From: Methanoregula sp. SKADARSKE-2
GTDB taxonomy: Archaea; Halobacteriota; Methanomicrobia; Methanomicrobiales; Methanospirillaceae
Assembly (NCBI GenBank): GCA_030919125.1
Contig: CP121470.1
Location: 682,001 to 746,000, forward strand
Reading direction: 5' to 3'
DNA length: 64,000 bases
The position numbers and the translations under genes are program-made. Below the pieces are notes generated by a model. The model was not told where the DNA came from. It ran no database searches and saw only the letters and a list, made by a program, of their open reading frames with translations. Each line of letters starts with the position of its first letter. The stretch's first letter is position 1. Below are positions 48,417 through 58,021 of the stretch, piece by piece.

Positions 48417-48818
48417 ATGGCAGACATGGCAGACGTAGCGATTATCTGTGGTTCGGCATCGGACAGCGCCGTTGCGGAGAAGGCAAAAGCGATTCTTGAA
48501 TATTTCCGGGTCTCCTACGACTACCAGGTGATCTCCGCCCACCGGGATCCCGACAAGCTCGACGCATACGTAAAGGGGAGCCCCGCGAAGATCTACATCG
48601 CGATCGCCGGGCTCTCGGCAGCGCTCCCGGGCGTCATCGCGTCCAAGACCGAGAAGCCGGTCATCGGTGTTCCCGTGAGCGGGACCCTGAACGGCCTCGA
48701 CTCCCTCCTCTCCATCGTCCAGATGCCAAAGAGCGTCCCGGTCGCCTGCGTAGGGATCGACAACGGGGAGAACGCGGCTTACCTTGCGGTGCGGGTGCTG
48801 AATTTGCTGAAAAAATAG
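48417..48818 (+). CDS. purE: N5-carboxyaminoimidazole ribonucleotide mutase-type PurE
   Basis: A 133-residue Pur[33 protein letters not shown], and a core [25 protein letters not shown] (quoted in part here as [14 protein letters not shown]). It acts in the carboxylation step of purine synthesis; whether it is the class I mutase or class II carboxylase cannot be decided with certainty here. The first ATG (48417) fits a leaderless start; an in-frame ATG nine bases downstream is also possible. Confidence 0.93.
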   Translation: MADMADVAIICGSASDSAVAEKAKAILEYFRVSYDYQVISAHRDPDKLDAYVKGSPAKIYIAIAGLSAALPGVIASKTEKPVIGVPVSGTLNGLDSLLSIVQMPKSVPVACVGIDNGENAAYLAVRVLNLLKK

Positions 48819-49595
48819 CTGTGATCTTTTTGGGAAGGATCATATCTCAATCCTTAAACGCTCTCTTTGCCCATGCACGCTGGCCCGCCCCGTCCAAAAA
48901 GCCTGCTCCATTGGAGCAGGGAACGAACAGTGTTGGCGGGGGAGAAGAGTCTCAAACACCACCCGCACCTTCGCTCATATTAGGTGTGGCAGAACCGAAC
49001 AGTTCGATACTCCGTGCGGTCCGATCATACACCATTAACGTATCCGCCTATCCGGAAGCATAACCTCGTTTGAATCTGATTAGGCAGATGGCCTGGATAT
49101 GTAATGATCTGGTGATGCAGGTGCACTGTGCAACACCATGCCCCCCCGTGATTCCTGCAGCGGCTGAAGTGGCGGTGGTCCTCCCAACACCCGCACCGGG
49201 TGCGGCGATGAGTCCCGCAGGTTCCGCCGGCCTCCCAGAGTATGCCGGGATCGCCGGAACTATCGCGGCGATAATCGGTTGGTTCCTTGTCAGGCGCTGG
49301 TGGCGCCACCCGCAGAACTGGGCCTGTTCCAGTGAATATGATTGAACGACTCAGTATGAAGCGGGTTTTACCCGAAGGTAAATGTCAAGGCGCTCACCTC
49401 ACTTTGACATGGAGCAGATCGGGGTTTCAAAAGGAATCATGTCACGGAAAACAGAATCAGGTTCAAAGCCCCGGTTGTGGGCAGGATCTCTGTGCAGGGA
49501 GATTCCTGCCCGGCCGGGTTTGTGCTGGCATCGCACGTATTCGGGAGGGTGTCTTGAGAGTGTATGATGGTTTCATCCTTTCTTTCCGGAGGAAG
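48819..49595. other. non-coding or decayed stretch
   Basis: About 780 bases between purE and the small ORF on the minus strand. Plus-strand frames hold scraps that look like a broken surface protein (next entry); the rest has no recognisable gene. No RNA gene was identified. Confidence 0.4.
48990..49345 (+). pseudogene. possible remnant of a surface protein C-terminus
   Basis: A plus-strand frame reads RSYTINVSAYPEA and stops; in another frame a proline- and alanine-rich linker (PVIPAAAEVAVVLPTPAPG) is followed by a hydrophobic helix (YAGIAGTIAAIIGWFLV) and a basic RRWWR end. This is the usual ending of membrane-anchored archaeal surface proteins, here without its body. It could also be chance composition. 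Confidence 0.3.
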
Positions 49596-49757
49596 TCAGA
49601 GGCCATCATCCGGAATGAACAGGGATGATGGGAGTGCCGGGGAGTTAAACAGCTTCCAGAGCAAGAACAGCGATCGGTTATCACGCGGGTGGGCATACCG
49701 GAAGCCGTAAACCTCCTCTCTCACCTCCTTTCCTTTGCAGAGCTTTTGTTCGTTCAT
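49596..49757 (-). CDS. possible small protein, PqqD-like or unknown
   Basis: A 53-residue open frame with an AGGAGAG ribosome site eight bases before its ATG and a TTTTTATAC box further upstream, so expression signals look real. The sequence (KEVREEVYGFRYAHPRDNRS near the N-terminus) distantly recalls the start of PqqD-like peptide-binding domains, but it is too short for a full domain and might be a truncated remnant. A longer in-frame reading to 49910 adds a lysine-rich N-terminus. Uncertain. Confidence 0.35.
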   Translation of the reverse strand: MNEQKLCKGKEVREEVYGFRYAHPRDNRSLFLLWKLFNSPALPSSLFIPDDGL

Positions 49758-49957
49758 GATTGCTCTCTCCTGCCCGGGTCTGATCACTTGCTTGATCCCG
49801 TGGGTATAAAAAGAACAGGAAGTTTGAGAGAAACACAGGAAATTTTTCCAAGCTTTTTTGTTTTTCACAGGTTTCTTCGGGGTTTTTGCAGGGGTCTTTA
49901 CGCCAGGCATAAAAAGTTGGAATTTAAATAGATCCCCCCTGATTTTTACTATAGCCT

Positions 49958-50879
49958 ATGTATCCTGACCGGGCGACATTCCAGCGCATGGTAGCAAACG
50001 AGACCAGCATCTCCGGCCCGGGAAAAGAGACCCTCCTTGCCCTGTACGACGGCCCCCTCCGACTCCGGCATATCCTGGATATCATCAATGCACCGGGGCG
50101 GGGCGCAGACCCCGGTGGCCCGGAGGAGAGAGAGATTACCGAATCTGCCCTCCGGAAACGGCTGGAGATCTTTATCGGCAGGGGGATTATTGCCCGGGCC
50201 GGCAGCGAGAGGATCAACCCTTACTACTACATACGCAGGCCCTGGATCTTCAACCAGTACATCCTCATCAAATGCCGGGAAGGTCCCTCAAAGGAACTGC
50301 AGGATCTCACGATCCTGATCCACGAGCTCTCCCACATGGCAGATGAGACAACCGCGGCACTTCCCCACCCGAAATACATCGCTGCAATCGGTGAAAGGAC
50401 CGAGAGGAGCCACCAGATCGAAACCTCCTACAAGACGTTCCGGAACCTGCTTGGCAACAGGAGCGCGATCGGGGACTACCTGGAAGGGATCTATGAAGAC
50501 ATCTACGACGAAAAAGTCCCCCCGGGCGATATCGATGCCCTCATCGCCCGGGACTTTCTCCGGTTTGTCGCGACCGCCCCGGACGAGGAGCGGGAGGCCG
50601 CTTCCGCCGGATCTCGGGACAAAGTACGCAAACGCGTTTGAGATCTACTGCCAGATCTCCTCGCACGGGGGTATCGCCCAGAACTTCATCTCCGAGGCGC
50701 TGCTCTACCACACCGCACCGGATGCGTTCCCGGACCGGTACGCCGCGACAGCAGACAAGCTCGAACAGGCAGAACGGATCGGTAAGGAGCTCGGGCTGAA
50801 ACCCGAGCTTGCCCTGATCAGGAGGATCAAATCTTCCCGGGACCCGGTCCTTGAACTTCATCCCCTGACATTCCTTTAG
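49958..50879 (+). pseudogene. winged-helix-containing protein with a frameshift
   Basis: Frame 1 (to 50641) gives a protein with an N-terminal winged-helix-like segment (GPLRLRHILDIINAPG, then ESALRKRLEIFIGRGIIARA) and a helical middle. The expected continuation (LGTKYANAFEIYCQISSHGG through to HPLTFL at 50879) lies one frame over. The break falls around 50601-50605, where removing one base would join REAA to PPDLGTKY. The restored protein would have about 306 residues. I do not recognise the family; the wing suggests a DNA-binding regulator. Confidence 0.6.
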
Positions 50880-51117
50880 CAATTTTTTGAGGACGCGGTG
50901 GAGAAGATAACAGAGGAAGGCTGGAGATGAGGATCGATTTTCAGCCGGGAGTCTTCTCTCCCGTGAGGACAGGCAAAGGGGCAGGGCCCCCTGACCATTC
51001 TCTCCAAAAAACCCCTTTCAATCGTGCTTATTGCCAGCGGAAAAAATTAAACGGACAAATGCCACGACAGCCTCCGGGCTTTTGCTTTTCATGCCCGGTA
51101 AGGCCGATACCTTAATT

Positions 51118-52407
51118 TTACCGTCCCTTCTTCCCACCGGTCCCGAAGAGCTCGTTCACCATCTTGACCGCACAGAGGTCCCCGCACATCGAGCAGGTCT
51201 CGGTCTTCCCGTCCCGGTCGTGGATCTTCCGGGCATGGTCGCCGTAGAGTGCGTGCCGGAACTGGTCGTTCCAGTCGAGCCGGTGCCGGGCGTCCGCCAT
51301 CTGCACCTCGCGCTCCATCCGGAAGCCTTCCGGCAGCCGGACCGTATCCCCGATGTGGGCTGCAATTTTTGCCACCCGGGTCCCTTCGATGATGTCCTGC
51401 ACGTCGGGAAGGGCGAGGTGCTCGCTCGGCGAGACCATGCAGAGGAAGTCGGCCCCGTTCTGGCATGCGGTAGCACCGCCAATCGCGGCGACGACATGGT
51501 CGTAGCCGGGCGCGACATCGGTGACAAGGGGCCCGAGGAGGTAGAGGGGGGCGTTGTCGGTGATCTCCTTGATCATCAGGATGTTGTAGCCTACCTGATC
51601 GAGGGGCATGTGGCCCGGGCCCTCTATCATCCGCTGGACGCCTGCCTCCAGCGCCCGCTTCGCGAGCGTTCCGAGGGTCACGTACTCGACCGACTTCGCG
51701 AGTCTCCCCGCGTCCTGCAGGCAGCCCGGGCGCATCCCGTCCCCGAGGCTGATCGTGACGTCATGCTCCGCGAGGATCTCCAGGAGGTAATCGTACTCCG
51801 TGTAGAGCGGGTTCTCCTCCTCCCGCTGCATCATCATCGCGCAGTGGAACGACCCGCCCCTGCTGACGACCCCCATGAGCCGGGGGTCGAGCTTCAGGGC
51901 ATCGAGGGCCCGGAGGTTCACCCCGCAGTGGAGCGTGAGGAAGTCCACGCCCTGTTTGCAGTGCTCGCGGATGACCTTGAAGAGGAGGTCGGCATCCACG
52001 TCCCCGGCGTTTCCCGCCCGGCGGACCGCCTCATAGATCGGGACGGTCCCGACCGTGGTGTCGAGCTTGAGGATCTTCTTCCGGATCGCGACGAGATCGC
52101 CACCCGTGGAGAGGTCCATGAGCGCGTCCGCACCGTTGTCGAGCGCCGCCCGGCCCTTCTTCACTTCCAGCGCCGGATCGCACCGGGAACCTGAGGTCCC
52201 GATGTTCACGTTGACCTTGACCCTGCATCCTTCGCCAATTCCGCAGAGCGTATGCTGCCGTACCGGGTTTGCCGGTATGACTGTTCTTCCTGCGGCAATG
52301 GCCCGTGCCATCCGTTCGGGGTCCATCCCCTCAGCCAGTGCAACCTTTTCCACGCTCTGTGGGATGCTCCACTCGCATGTCCGGATCAGCGAATCCATAA
52401 GAAACAT
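51118..52407 (-). CDS. thiC: phosphomethylpyrimidine synthase
   Basis: A 429-residue ThiC. It rearranges aminoimidazole ribotide to the hydroxymethylpyrimidine phosphate of thiamine, using radical S-adenosylmethionine chemistry. Visible blocks include GTSGSRCDPALEVKKG, ALMDLSTGGDL, EGPGHMPLDQV and the C-terminal cluster motif CSMCGDLCAVK. I start at the ATG at 52407 because it has AAGGAG about 10 bases upstream; the ATG at 52434 adds nine non-conserved residues. Its start region is crowded against the divergent metallo-hydrolase gene (26 bases between ATGs). Confidence 0.95.
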   Translation of the reverse strand: MFLMDSLIRTCEWSIPQSVEKVALAEGMDPERMARAIAAGRTVIPANPVRQHTLCGIGEGCRVKVNVNIGTSGSRCDPALEVKKGRAALDNGADALMDLSTGGDLVAIRKKILKLDTTVGTVPIYEAVRRAGNAGDVDADLLFKVIREHCKQGVDFLTLHCGVNLRALDALKLDPRLMGVVSRGGSFHCAMMMQREEENPLYTEYDYLLEILAEHDVTISLGDGMRPGCLQDAGRLAKSVEYVTLGTLAKRALEAGVQRMIEGPGHMPLDQVGYNILMIKEITDNAPLYLLGPLVTDVAPGYDHVVAAIGGATACQNGADFLCMVSPSEHLALPDVQDIIEGTRVAKIAAHIGDTVRLPEGFRMEREVQMADARHRLDWNDQFRHALYGDHARKIHDRDGKTETCSMCGDLCAVKMVNELFGTGGKKGR

Positions 52408-52432
52408 CTGTTCCGGCTCCTTATTATTGTGC

Positions 52433-53035
52433 ATGCAGGTCAGGTGGATACCGGGAGAAGGGCCCTATGCCAACTCATACATCGTTGGGACGATCCTTGT
52501 GGACGCGGGGATCACGCCCATGGCAGCAGCCCCGTTCAAAGGATCGATCGATACGATAGTTCTTACGCACTGTCACTATGACCATATCGCCCGGGTGAAG
52601 GAGATCGCGCATATGTGTAAGGCAAAAGTTGCCATCCACACGAACGATGCTGTCGGTCTCCTCGACGACACAAAGAGCCTCGCGATGCACTTTGGCGCCC
52701 GGTCCCCGGGGAGCGTACCTGACATAAAACTCACGGACGGCGACACCATCGGCGATCTTCTCGTCATCCACACGCCCGGCCACACCCCGGGTTGTATCTG
52801 TCTCTACTCGGAGAAGGACAGGATCCTCATCAGCGGGGATACGGTCTTTGCCGACGGGTACTTCGGCAGGTACGACTTCCCGCACGGGAGCAGGACCGAT
52901 CTCGCCCGGTCGCTCGACCGGCTCGCACCGCTCGATATCGAAGAGCTGTATGCCGGGCACGGGGAGCCGGCTGTAGAGGGCGGGGGCCGGTGCATCACCG
53001 CAGCCCGGCAGCTGATGCAGAGCGGGTATGGATAA
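52433..53035 (+). CDS. MBL-fold metallo-hydrolase
   Basis: A 200-residue metallo-beta-lactamase-fold protein. Metal ligands are in LTHCHYDHIARVKE (HxHxDH), then HTPGHTPGCICLY, ISGDTVFADGYFGRYD and YAGHGEPAV. The family includes glyoxalase II-like hydrolases; the substrate is unknown. The start is the ATG at 52433, giving MQVRWIPGEGPYANSYIV, a typical N-terminus; the longer frame runs antisense through thiC. Its 3' end overlaps the DUF123 gene by eight bases. Confidence 0.88.
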   Translation: MQVRWIPGEGPYANSYIVGTILVDAGITPMAAAPFKGSIDTIVLTHCHYDHIARVKEIAHMCKAKVAIHTNDAVGLLDDTKSLAMHFGARSPGSVPDIKLTDGDTIGDLLVIHTPGHTPGCICLYSEKDRILISGDTVFADGYFGRYDFPHGSRTDLARSLDRLAPLDIEELYAGHGEPAVEGGGRCITAARQLMQSGYG

Positions 53036-53471
53036 AGGGATCTACTGCCTGGTGCTCGCGACTGCAGGCACTACGGTCCGAACCGGTGCTCTCGGGGAGA
53101 TCGTCTTTCCGGAAGGATGGTACGTCTACGTGGGATCGGCGCTCGGGACCGGTGGGTTAAAACGCCTTGACCGTCACGTCACCCTCTTCCGTGACCGGAA
53201 CAAGTCCCCGAAGTGGCACATCGATCACCTTCTCCTCGATCCCGGTTTTACGCTCGAATACACGGTCTCGGCAGCGACCGGCTACGATCTCGAATGCCTC
53301 CTCGCCCAGCGGATCGGCGAACAGGGCATCCGCGGCTTCGGGTGCAGCGATTGTTCCTGCACAACACACCTCTTCTTCCGGGAACGTGACCCGAAGAAGG
53401 AGATCATAACGGCCTTCAAGAGACTCATGCTTGCCCCGGCCATCCAAACTATCAATACCCGGGGCGTATGA
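53028..53471 (+). CDS. DUF123 (GIY-YIG-like) nuclease family protein
   Basis: A 147-residue DUF123 protein: GIYCLVLATAGTTVRTGALG, WYVYVGSALGTGGLKRLDRH with the GIY-YIG-type core, WHIDHLLLDP, and CSDCSCTTHLFF with a cysteine cluster. DUF123 domains are often fused to endonuclease III; the stand-alone form may also act in repair. The ATG overlaps the end of the metallo-hydrolase gene, and the flavin-reductase pseudogene begins ten bases after its stop. Confidence 0.85.
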   Translation: MDKGIYCLVLATAGTTVRTGALGEIVFPEGWYVYVGSALGTGGLKRLDRHVTLFRDRNKSPKWHIDHLLLDPGFTLEYTVSAATGYDLECLLAQRIGEQGIRGFGCSDCSCTTHLFFRERDPKKEIITAFKRLMLAPAIQTINTRGV

Positions 53472-53480
53472 GGAGAGATT

Positions 53481-54037
53481 ATGAAGGTCCTTGGATTATC
53501 GGGAAGCGCCCCCGGAGAGATGGCAATACCGCAGCGCTGATCCGGGTCATTCTCCAGCGGACCGCGGACGCGGGAATTCCCTCCGAATTCGTCTCGCTCG
53601 CCGGGAAGAAGATTCTTCCCTGCACCGGCTGCGAGCTCTGCAAGGAGAAGAAGTGGTGCGCGTAGGAGAAAGACGACTGGGGCGAGGTGATGCAAAAAGT
53701 CGTGGACAGCGACGTGCTCATCATCGGTTCCCCGACCTACTATTACGATGTCGGTGGCCATCTCAAGAACTTCATCGACCGATCCTACTCGCTCTATCAC
53801 GATCGGAACCTTGCGGGCAGGAAAGGGGTTGCCGTCGCGGTTCACGCCTCCAAGGGGGCGGACAGGACCATCCAGACCATCGTGGGATTCCTCAACACCC
53901 GCGAGTTTGTTTCCCTTGGATCTGTCACGGGTGTCGGGTACGAGAAGGGCGATCTCCTGAAAGACCAGAGAGCAATCGCGGATGCCCGGAAGGTCGGCGA
54001 TAAGATTTTGCGGATCCTGAAGCCGAATCGCGACTGA
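53481..54037 (+). pseudogene. NADPH-dependent FMN reductase-type flavoprotein, broken twice
   Basis: From the ATG at 53481, preceded by AGGAGAG, the sequence begins MKVLGLSGSAP, then changes frame in a C-run at 53509-53513 and continues RRDGNTAALIRVILQ. A TAG at 53663 interrupts the segment after CTGCELCKEKKWCA, and the rest (VDSDVLIIGSPTYYYDVGGH, GVAVAVHASKG) is intact. The CxxC-type cluster near residue 48 recalls iron-sulfur flavoproteins. Two lesions of different types make a true pseudogene more likely than readthrough. Confidence 0.8.
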
Positions 54038-54094
54038 GCAGGAGAGGGTATCGCGGGTCTTCTCCGCCATCAGCCCACGGCAATTACCGACCGC

Positions 54095-54474
54095 TTAATG
54101 CCCGTGCTTTTTGGAGGTCATCTCCTCGATATCGATCCGGATCACCCGGAGCCTGCCGAGGACCTGTACCGGAGAATGCAGTCGAGGGCTGCCTGCTTTC
54201 CCGGATCGTCCTCAACGAAACGGGCGGTGCCCTGGCAGACTACACTCCTGTACCGCATCTCCCCCTTACAGGGATCCTCGACTGGGATCGGGCCCCGGGT
54301 GATATCAACCTCAACGCAGCAGCGCGGGTTCTCTTCAAGGGTTCCAATCTTTTTTCCCTCCCCTGCGGGGTGAATAGAGATCGACCCGTTTTCGTATTCG
54401 AGGCAGACCGGGGACAACGTAGGGCTCTCCTCCCGTGGCAGCCCGATCCGGCCGTCGCATTTCGCCCCACTCAT
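54095..54474 (-). pseudogene. PNPOx-like FMN-binding protein with several frameshifts
   Basis: The main frame has LEYENGSISIHPAGEGKKIG, NPRCCVEVDITRGPIP and ALDCILRYRSS, typical of the pyridoxamine-5'-phosphate-oxidase-like FMN-binding family. Family segments missing from that frame appear in others: GGEPYVVP in the second, and the C-terminal VIRIDIEEMTSKKHGH at 54095-54145 in the third. At least three indels are needed, two of which compensate each other. It is therefore decayed. Confidence 0.7.
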
Positions 54475-54480
54475 CCCCTG

Positions 54481-55569
54481 TCAGAGCAGTTCGTACAAGG
54501 TCGTCCGGCGCCGGAGGCAACGCCCGAGATCTTCGACGACACGTTTCATCTCCTTCGGGTCGAGGTAATCGGTGTTGACCGCTCCCGCTCCCTTGGATAT
54601 GCTCTCCTCAAACATCGTCCCGCCGAGATCGTTCCCGCCGGCGATAAGCCCGAACTGGGCCAGCTTTATCCCCTCTTTGACCCACGAGACCTGGATGTTT
54701 TGGAAGTTGTCGAGGAAGAGGCGGGAGGTGGCGACCATCAGGAGATCCTCCCTTCCGGTTGCTCCCGCACGGGCGAGCCCGTCCCGGAAAAGAGGGGTGT
54801 TCAGGTGGATGAACGAGAGAGGGACAAACTCAGTGAACCCATGGGTTTCGTCCTGGATGGATCTCAGGATATTGAGGTGCTCTCCGCGATCAGCGTCGGT
54901 CTCGCAGTGCCCGTACATGATAGTGGCGGTCGTTTTTATCCCGAGGCCATGTGCCTCCCGGATTATTCGGATCCATTCATCGGTCGGGATCTTCTCCGCA
55001 CAGATCTTGTCCCGGACCGAATCGACGAGGATCTCCGCCGCCGTCCCGCACATGGACCCAAGCCCGGCATCTTTCATTGCGCAGAGGACCTCGCGCGTGC
55101 TTATCCCGCTCCTGCGTGCAGCATAGGCAACCTCCATCGGATTGCTCGCATGGAGATGGACACCCGGTGCCGCCTCCCGGATCCAGCGGTAGACTTCGAT
55201 GTAGGACTGCGCCGAAAAACCGGGATGCAACCCGCTGACTGTGCAGATCTCCGAGACATGCCGGGCCTTCGCAAGCGCAGCTTTCTCCTGGATCACGACC
55301 CGATCATGGAAATACGTCCCTTCGTCATCCTCTTTCTTTGAGTACCCGCAAAACCCGCAGGCATTGACGCAGATATTGGTCACGTTGATGTTCTGGTTCA
55401 GGACATACGTGACATCGTTTCCCACCCGCTGCTCGCGAACCGTGTCAGCAGCCTCTGCGATCTTCCAGACATCGCGGCCATGGACCCGGAAGAGCCGGTT
55501 CGCTTCGGCAACGCTCAGCCGGTGTCCTCCGATAACATCGTCCAGCAGGGTCTTGAGAGCCGGGTTCAT
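54481..55569 (-). CDS. cofH: FO synthase subunit 2 (CofH), copy 1
   Basis: A 362-residue radical SAM enzyme; the cluster cysteines are C67, C71 and C74 in CVNACGFCGYSKK. CofH joins 5-amino-6-ribitylaminouracil to a tyrosine-derived hydroxybenzyl group, the first half of making FO, the coenzyme F420 chromophore; CofG completes it. Further family segments are GTAAEILVDSVRDKIC, TATIMYGHCETDADR and GGNDLGGTMFEESISKGAG. A second, divergent copy lies at 56.2-57.3 kb. No CofG is visible in the window. Confidence 0.92.
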   Translation of the reverse strand: MNPALKTLLDDVIGGHRLSVAEANRLFRVHGRDVWKIAEAADTVREQRVGNDVTYVLNQNINVTNICVNACGFCGYSKKEDDEGTYFHDRVVIQEKAALAKARHVSEICTVSGLHPGFSAQSYIEVYRWIREAAPGVHLHASNPMEVAYAARRSGISTREVLCAMKDAGLGSMCGTAAEILVDSVRDKICAEKIPTDEWIRIIREAHGLGIKTTATIMYGHCETDADRGEHLNILRSIQDETHGFTEFVPLSFIHLNTPLFRDGLARAGATGREDLLMVATSRLFLDNFQNIQVSWVKEGIKLAQFGLIAGGNDLGGTMFEESISKGAGAVNTDYLDPKEMKRVVEDLGRCLRRRTTLYELL

Positions 55570-55635
55570 GGTGCCTCAGATTTGTTCAAGAGACTATGGC
55601 ACAAGAGAAAAAGTAAAGCTATCCCCACGCGCCGT

Positions 55636-55977
55636 ATGATTATTATTCCCGTACGACAACCATCAATGCAGGATCCTATGCACTCTACTGCTGTTCGTCT
55701 GAGTCATAAAAATGCAGAAGGTTTTGTCATTCCCCTCGGACCCGCAAATCTTGTCGCAGTCAAGACCGAGATCGGCCTGGTCGGTTGTGGGGCTTTCGAT
55801 GTGGCGGCGCTCGATTCCTTCAGTTACCCGGCAGCGAAGGTCAGGCCCGCTCTAGGACCGTCGATCGTTACGGTCGAGGAGATCCTCACCGGAATCGTCA
55901 AGGAGGCAAACCGGTCGGCGATGGGCCGGGGGATCAAAGCCGGTATGACCGGGCGTCAGGCGCTTGAACGACTCTAA
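55636..55977 (+). CDS. DUF1805 (YunC-like) protein
   Basis: A short soluble protein, about 113 residues from the ATG at 55636. It matches DUF1805/YunC proteins by GLVGCGAFDVAALDSF, the TVEEILTG segment, and the C-terminal IKAGMTGRQALERL that ends almost all members. Function is unknown. Later ATGs at 55666 and 55678 would give a length closer to the family's 100 residues, so the start is not settled. It lies between the two cofH copies, on the opposite strand. Confidence 0.75.
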   Translation: MIIIPVRQPSMQDPMHSTAVRLSHKNAEGFVIPLGPANLVAVKTEIGLVGCGAFDVAALDSFSYPAAKVRPALGPSIVTVEEILTGIVKEANRSAMGRGIKAGMTGRQALERL

Positions 55978-56162
55978 TCGTCACTTCACGGAACCTCCGG
56001 TAGCGCCCCATCTTCAGGAGAATATATTCTCTTCTCATTGGCCCTTTCTGTTCCTGCCGGTTTTCCGCTGACTCCGGAAGTTGACCCGGAAGAAGAAGCT
56101 TTGCCCGAGGCAGGTGTCCCAACATTAAGGGAATGGATGGGTTCTTCTGACCTGCCCGGTCT

Positions 56163-57260
56163 TTACAGCAGCTCGTACAGCGTTGTTCTCTGCCGGAGTT
56201 TCCGCCCGAGATCCGTTACGATCCGGTCCATCTCCTCTGGGTCAAGGTAATCCGAGCCGGAAGCCCCTGCATCGCCGGTAACGTCATCGGTGAACATGGT
56301 GCCTGCAAGATCGTTTGCCCCGGAGAGCAGGGCGAGCTGGGTCATCTTCAGGCCGACCTTGCCCCATGCCACCTGGATGTTGGTGAAGTTATCGAGGAAG
56401 AGCCGCGATACGGCAAGCATCAGCAGGTCTCCCCTCCCGGTTGGCCCGGCCCGGGCGATCCCCTGCTGGTATATCGGGGTATTCGTATGGACATATGGGA
56501 GAGTGACAAGCTCGGTAAATCCTCCCGTCTCATCCTGGATAACTCGCAGGAGCCCAAGGTGCTCCGCCTGGTCCGCGGGGGTCTCATAGGATCCGTACAT
56601 AATGGTCGCCGTTGATCGCAGGCCAAGGTTGTGAGCCTCTTTGATGATCCGTACCCAGTCCGCGGTCGGGACCTTCCGGGGGCAGATAACCTCGCGGATG
56701 GAGTCGACCAGGATCTCGGCTGCGGTTCCCTGGATCGTCCCGAGCCCTTCCTCACGGAGCCGGGCGATGACCTCGGTTGTGGAGATATCTCCTCTCTTGG
56801 CCGCATGGGCAACTTCATCCGGGCTGAACGCGTGGACGTGGACACCGGAAGCTGCCTCGTGCACCCAGTGGATCAGATCGACAAAAGTATCGAGGGTAAA
56901 GGCCGGGTGGACCCCCGAGAGAAGGCAGATCTCGGTGACTTTCCGTTCATGGGCGAGCCGGGCCTGCGCCTGGATTCCTGCTTTGTCGTGGCAGTAGGCA
57001 CCCTCGTCCGTCGCTTTCCTGCCAAAACCGCAGAACCCGCAGAGGTTCTTGCAGATGTTTGTCACGTGGAGGTTCTGGTTCCGCACGTAGGTGACGGTGT
57101 CACCGACTTTGCGCTCCCGCATCTCATCGGCGGCAGAGACTGTCCGGAGCACGTCGCGACCCCGGGCTTCGAGGAGCCGGGTTGCCTCCTGTTGTGTGAG
57201 CCGGTGCCCTCCCATCACGTCGGCAAGGAGCACGGGAATGGAGGTCATGGTGCCCCTCAT
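56163..57260 (-). CDS. FO synthase subunit 2 (CofH), copy 2
   Basis: A 365-residue CofH paralogue with cluster cysteines C70, C74 and C77 in CKNLCGFCGFGRK. It keeps GTAAEILVDSIREVIC and TATIMYGSYETPADQ and ends RTTLYELL exactly like copy 1, yet differs throughout, so the pair is an old duplication. Some methanogens carry two such genes; one may have a different acceptor or donor. The ATG overlaps the stop of the signal peptidase gene (ATGA), so the two are co-expressed; an internal ATG four codons in is possible. Confidence 0.88.
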   Translation of the reverse strand: MRGTMTSIPVLLADVMGGHRLTQQEATRLLEARGRDVLRTVSAADEMRERKVGDTVTYVRNQNLHVTNICKNLCGFCGFGRKATDEGAYCHDKAGIQAQARLAHERKVTEICLLSGVHPAFTLDTFVDLIHWVHEAASGVHVHAFSPDEVAHAAKRGDISTTEVIARLREEGLGTIQGTAAEILVDSIREVICPRKVPTADWVRIIKEAHNLGLRSTATIMYGSYETPADQAEHLGLLRVIQDETGGFTELVTLPYVHTNTPIYQQGIARAGPTGRGDLLMLAVSRLFLDNFTNIQVAWGKVGLKMTQLALLSGANDLAGTMFTDDVTGDAGASGSDYLDPEEMDRIVTDLGRKLRQRTTLYELL

Positions 57261-57976
57261 CGCTGTTTCTTCCCCGTCTTCTTCGGTTTTGTTCTACCGG
57301 TACCTGTGGCTTCGTTCTCTTTCGAGCGTAGGTAGAGTTCATGCAGGACCATCGCGATGATTACGACTATCGCCACCGCCCAGATGTTGAGCGGGAGGTA
57401 CCCGACAAGAGGAACGGCGAAGAGTGCCTTGCCGATGATCCAGTCTTCCTTAATGGGTTCGACTACACCAATGTTCCGGTAAGCCTGTCCCTGATCGGGA
57501 TCGGGGTTGTTGTCCCCCCACGTGATATAACCGGGATGGGGCGGGGTATAGTTCCCGATGAGCTTCTGTTCCTTGATCTCGGTCACCGGCGAACCGTCAA
57601 CGTATTGTATAGCCCGGTGGATGATGGGATGGACATTGGTCAGGCCATTTGGCTTGTAGATGATGACATCCCCACATTCCTCGTATTTTGTATACCCGGA
57701 CGTCCTCCCTTCAAGCCATGTCTGGAATGCACCGTACCGATCTTTCTGCACGACCACGACGAGATCCCCGATCTTCATGTGCGGGTCCATACTCTTCGAT
57801 TCGATGGTGACAACGGCCGGCCAGGTGCCGCAGATGAGGTACAGGGCAAGCGCGACAGTGCCAACCACCGCGACCAGCCAGAGGGCGTCCCGCACAAGGG
57901 GAACCGCCCCGTGCTCGCTCGTCCGGAACTGCCGGATCAGCGCCCGGATATCCCGCTTTCCGTCTTTTTCAACCAT
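57257..57976 (-). CDS. archaeal signal peptidase I (S26B)
   Basis: A 239-residue membrane protease with an N-terminal helix (ALWLVAVVGTVALALYLI) and a C-terminal helix (LNIWAVAIVVIIAMVLHELY). Catalytic residues are the serine in ESKSMDPHM near residue 62, the histidine in VHPIIHRAI near residue 120 and an aspartate in TWGDNNPDPDQG; histidine in place of lysine marks the archaeal/eukaryotic type. It removes signal peptides from exported proteins. The C-terminus is unusually basic (RTKPKKTGKKQR). It is transcribed ahead of cofH copy 2. Confidence 0.9.
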   Translation of the reverse strand: MVEKDGKRDIRALIRQFRTSEHGAVPLVRDALWLVAVVGTVALALYLICGTWPAVVTIESKSMDPHMKIGDLVVVVQKDRYGAFQTWLEGRTSGYTKYEECGDVIIYKPNGLTNVHPIIHRAIQYVDGSPVTEIKEQKLIGNYTPPHPGYITWGDNNPDPDQGQAYRNIGVVEPIKEDWIIGKALFAVPLVGYLPLNIWAVAIVVIIAMVLHELYLRSKENEATGTGRTKPKKTGKKQR

Positions 57977-58021
57977 TATTTTCGTCCTGTATTGTATGTT
58001 TTTGTCATAGGGTTTAACCCT

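Noticed and set aside
53663..53665. TAG as a pyrrolysine codon
   Set aside because: The same gene carries an upstream frameshift in a C-run, and no pyrrolysine genes are in the window; decay is simpler.
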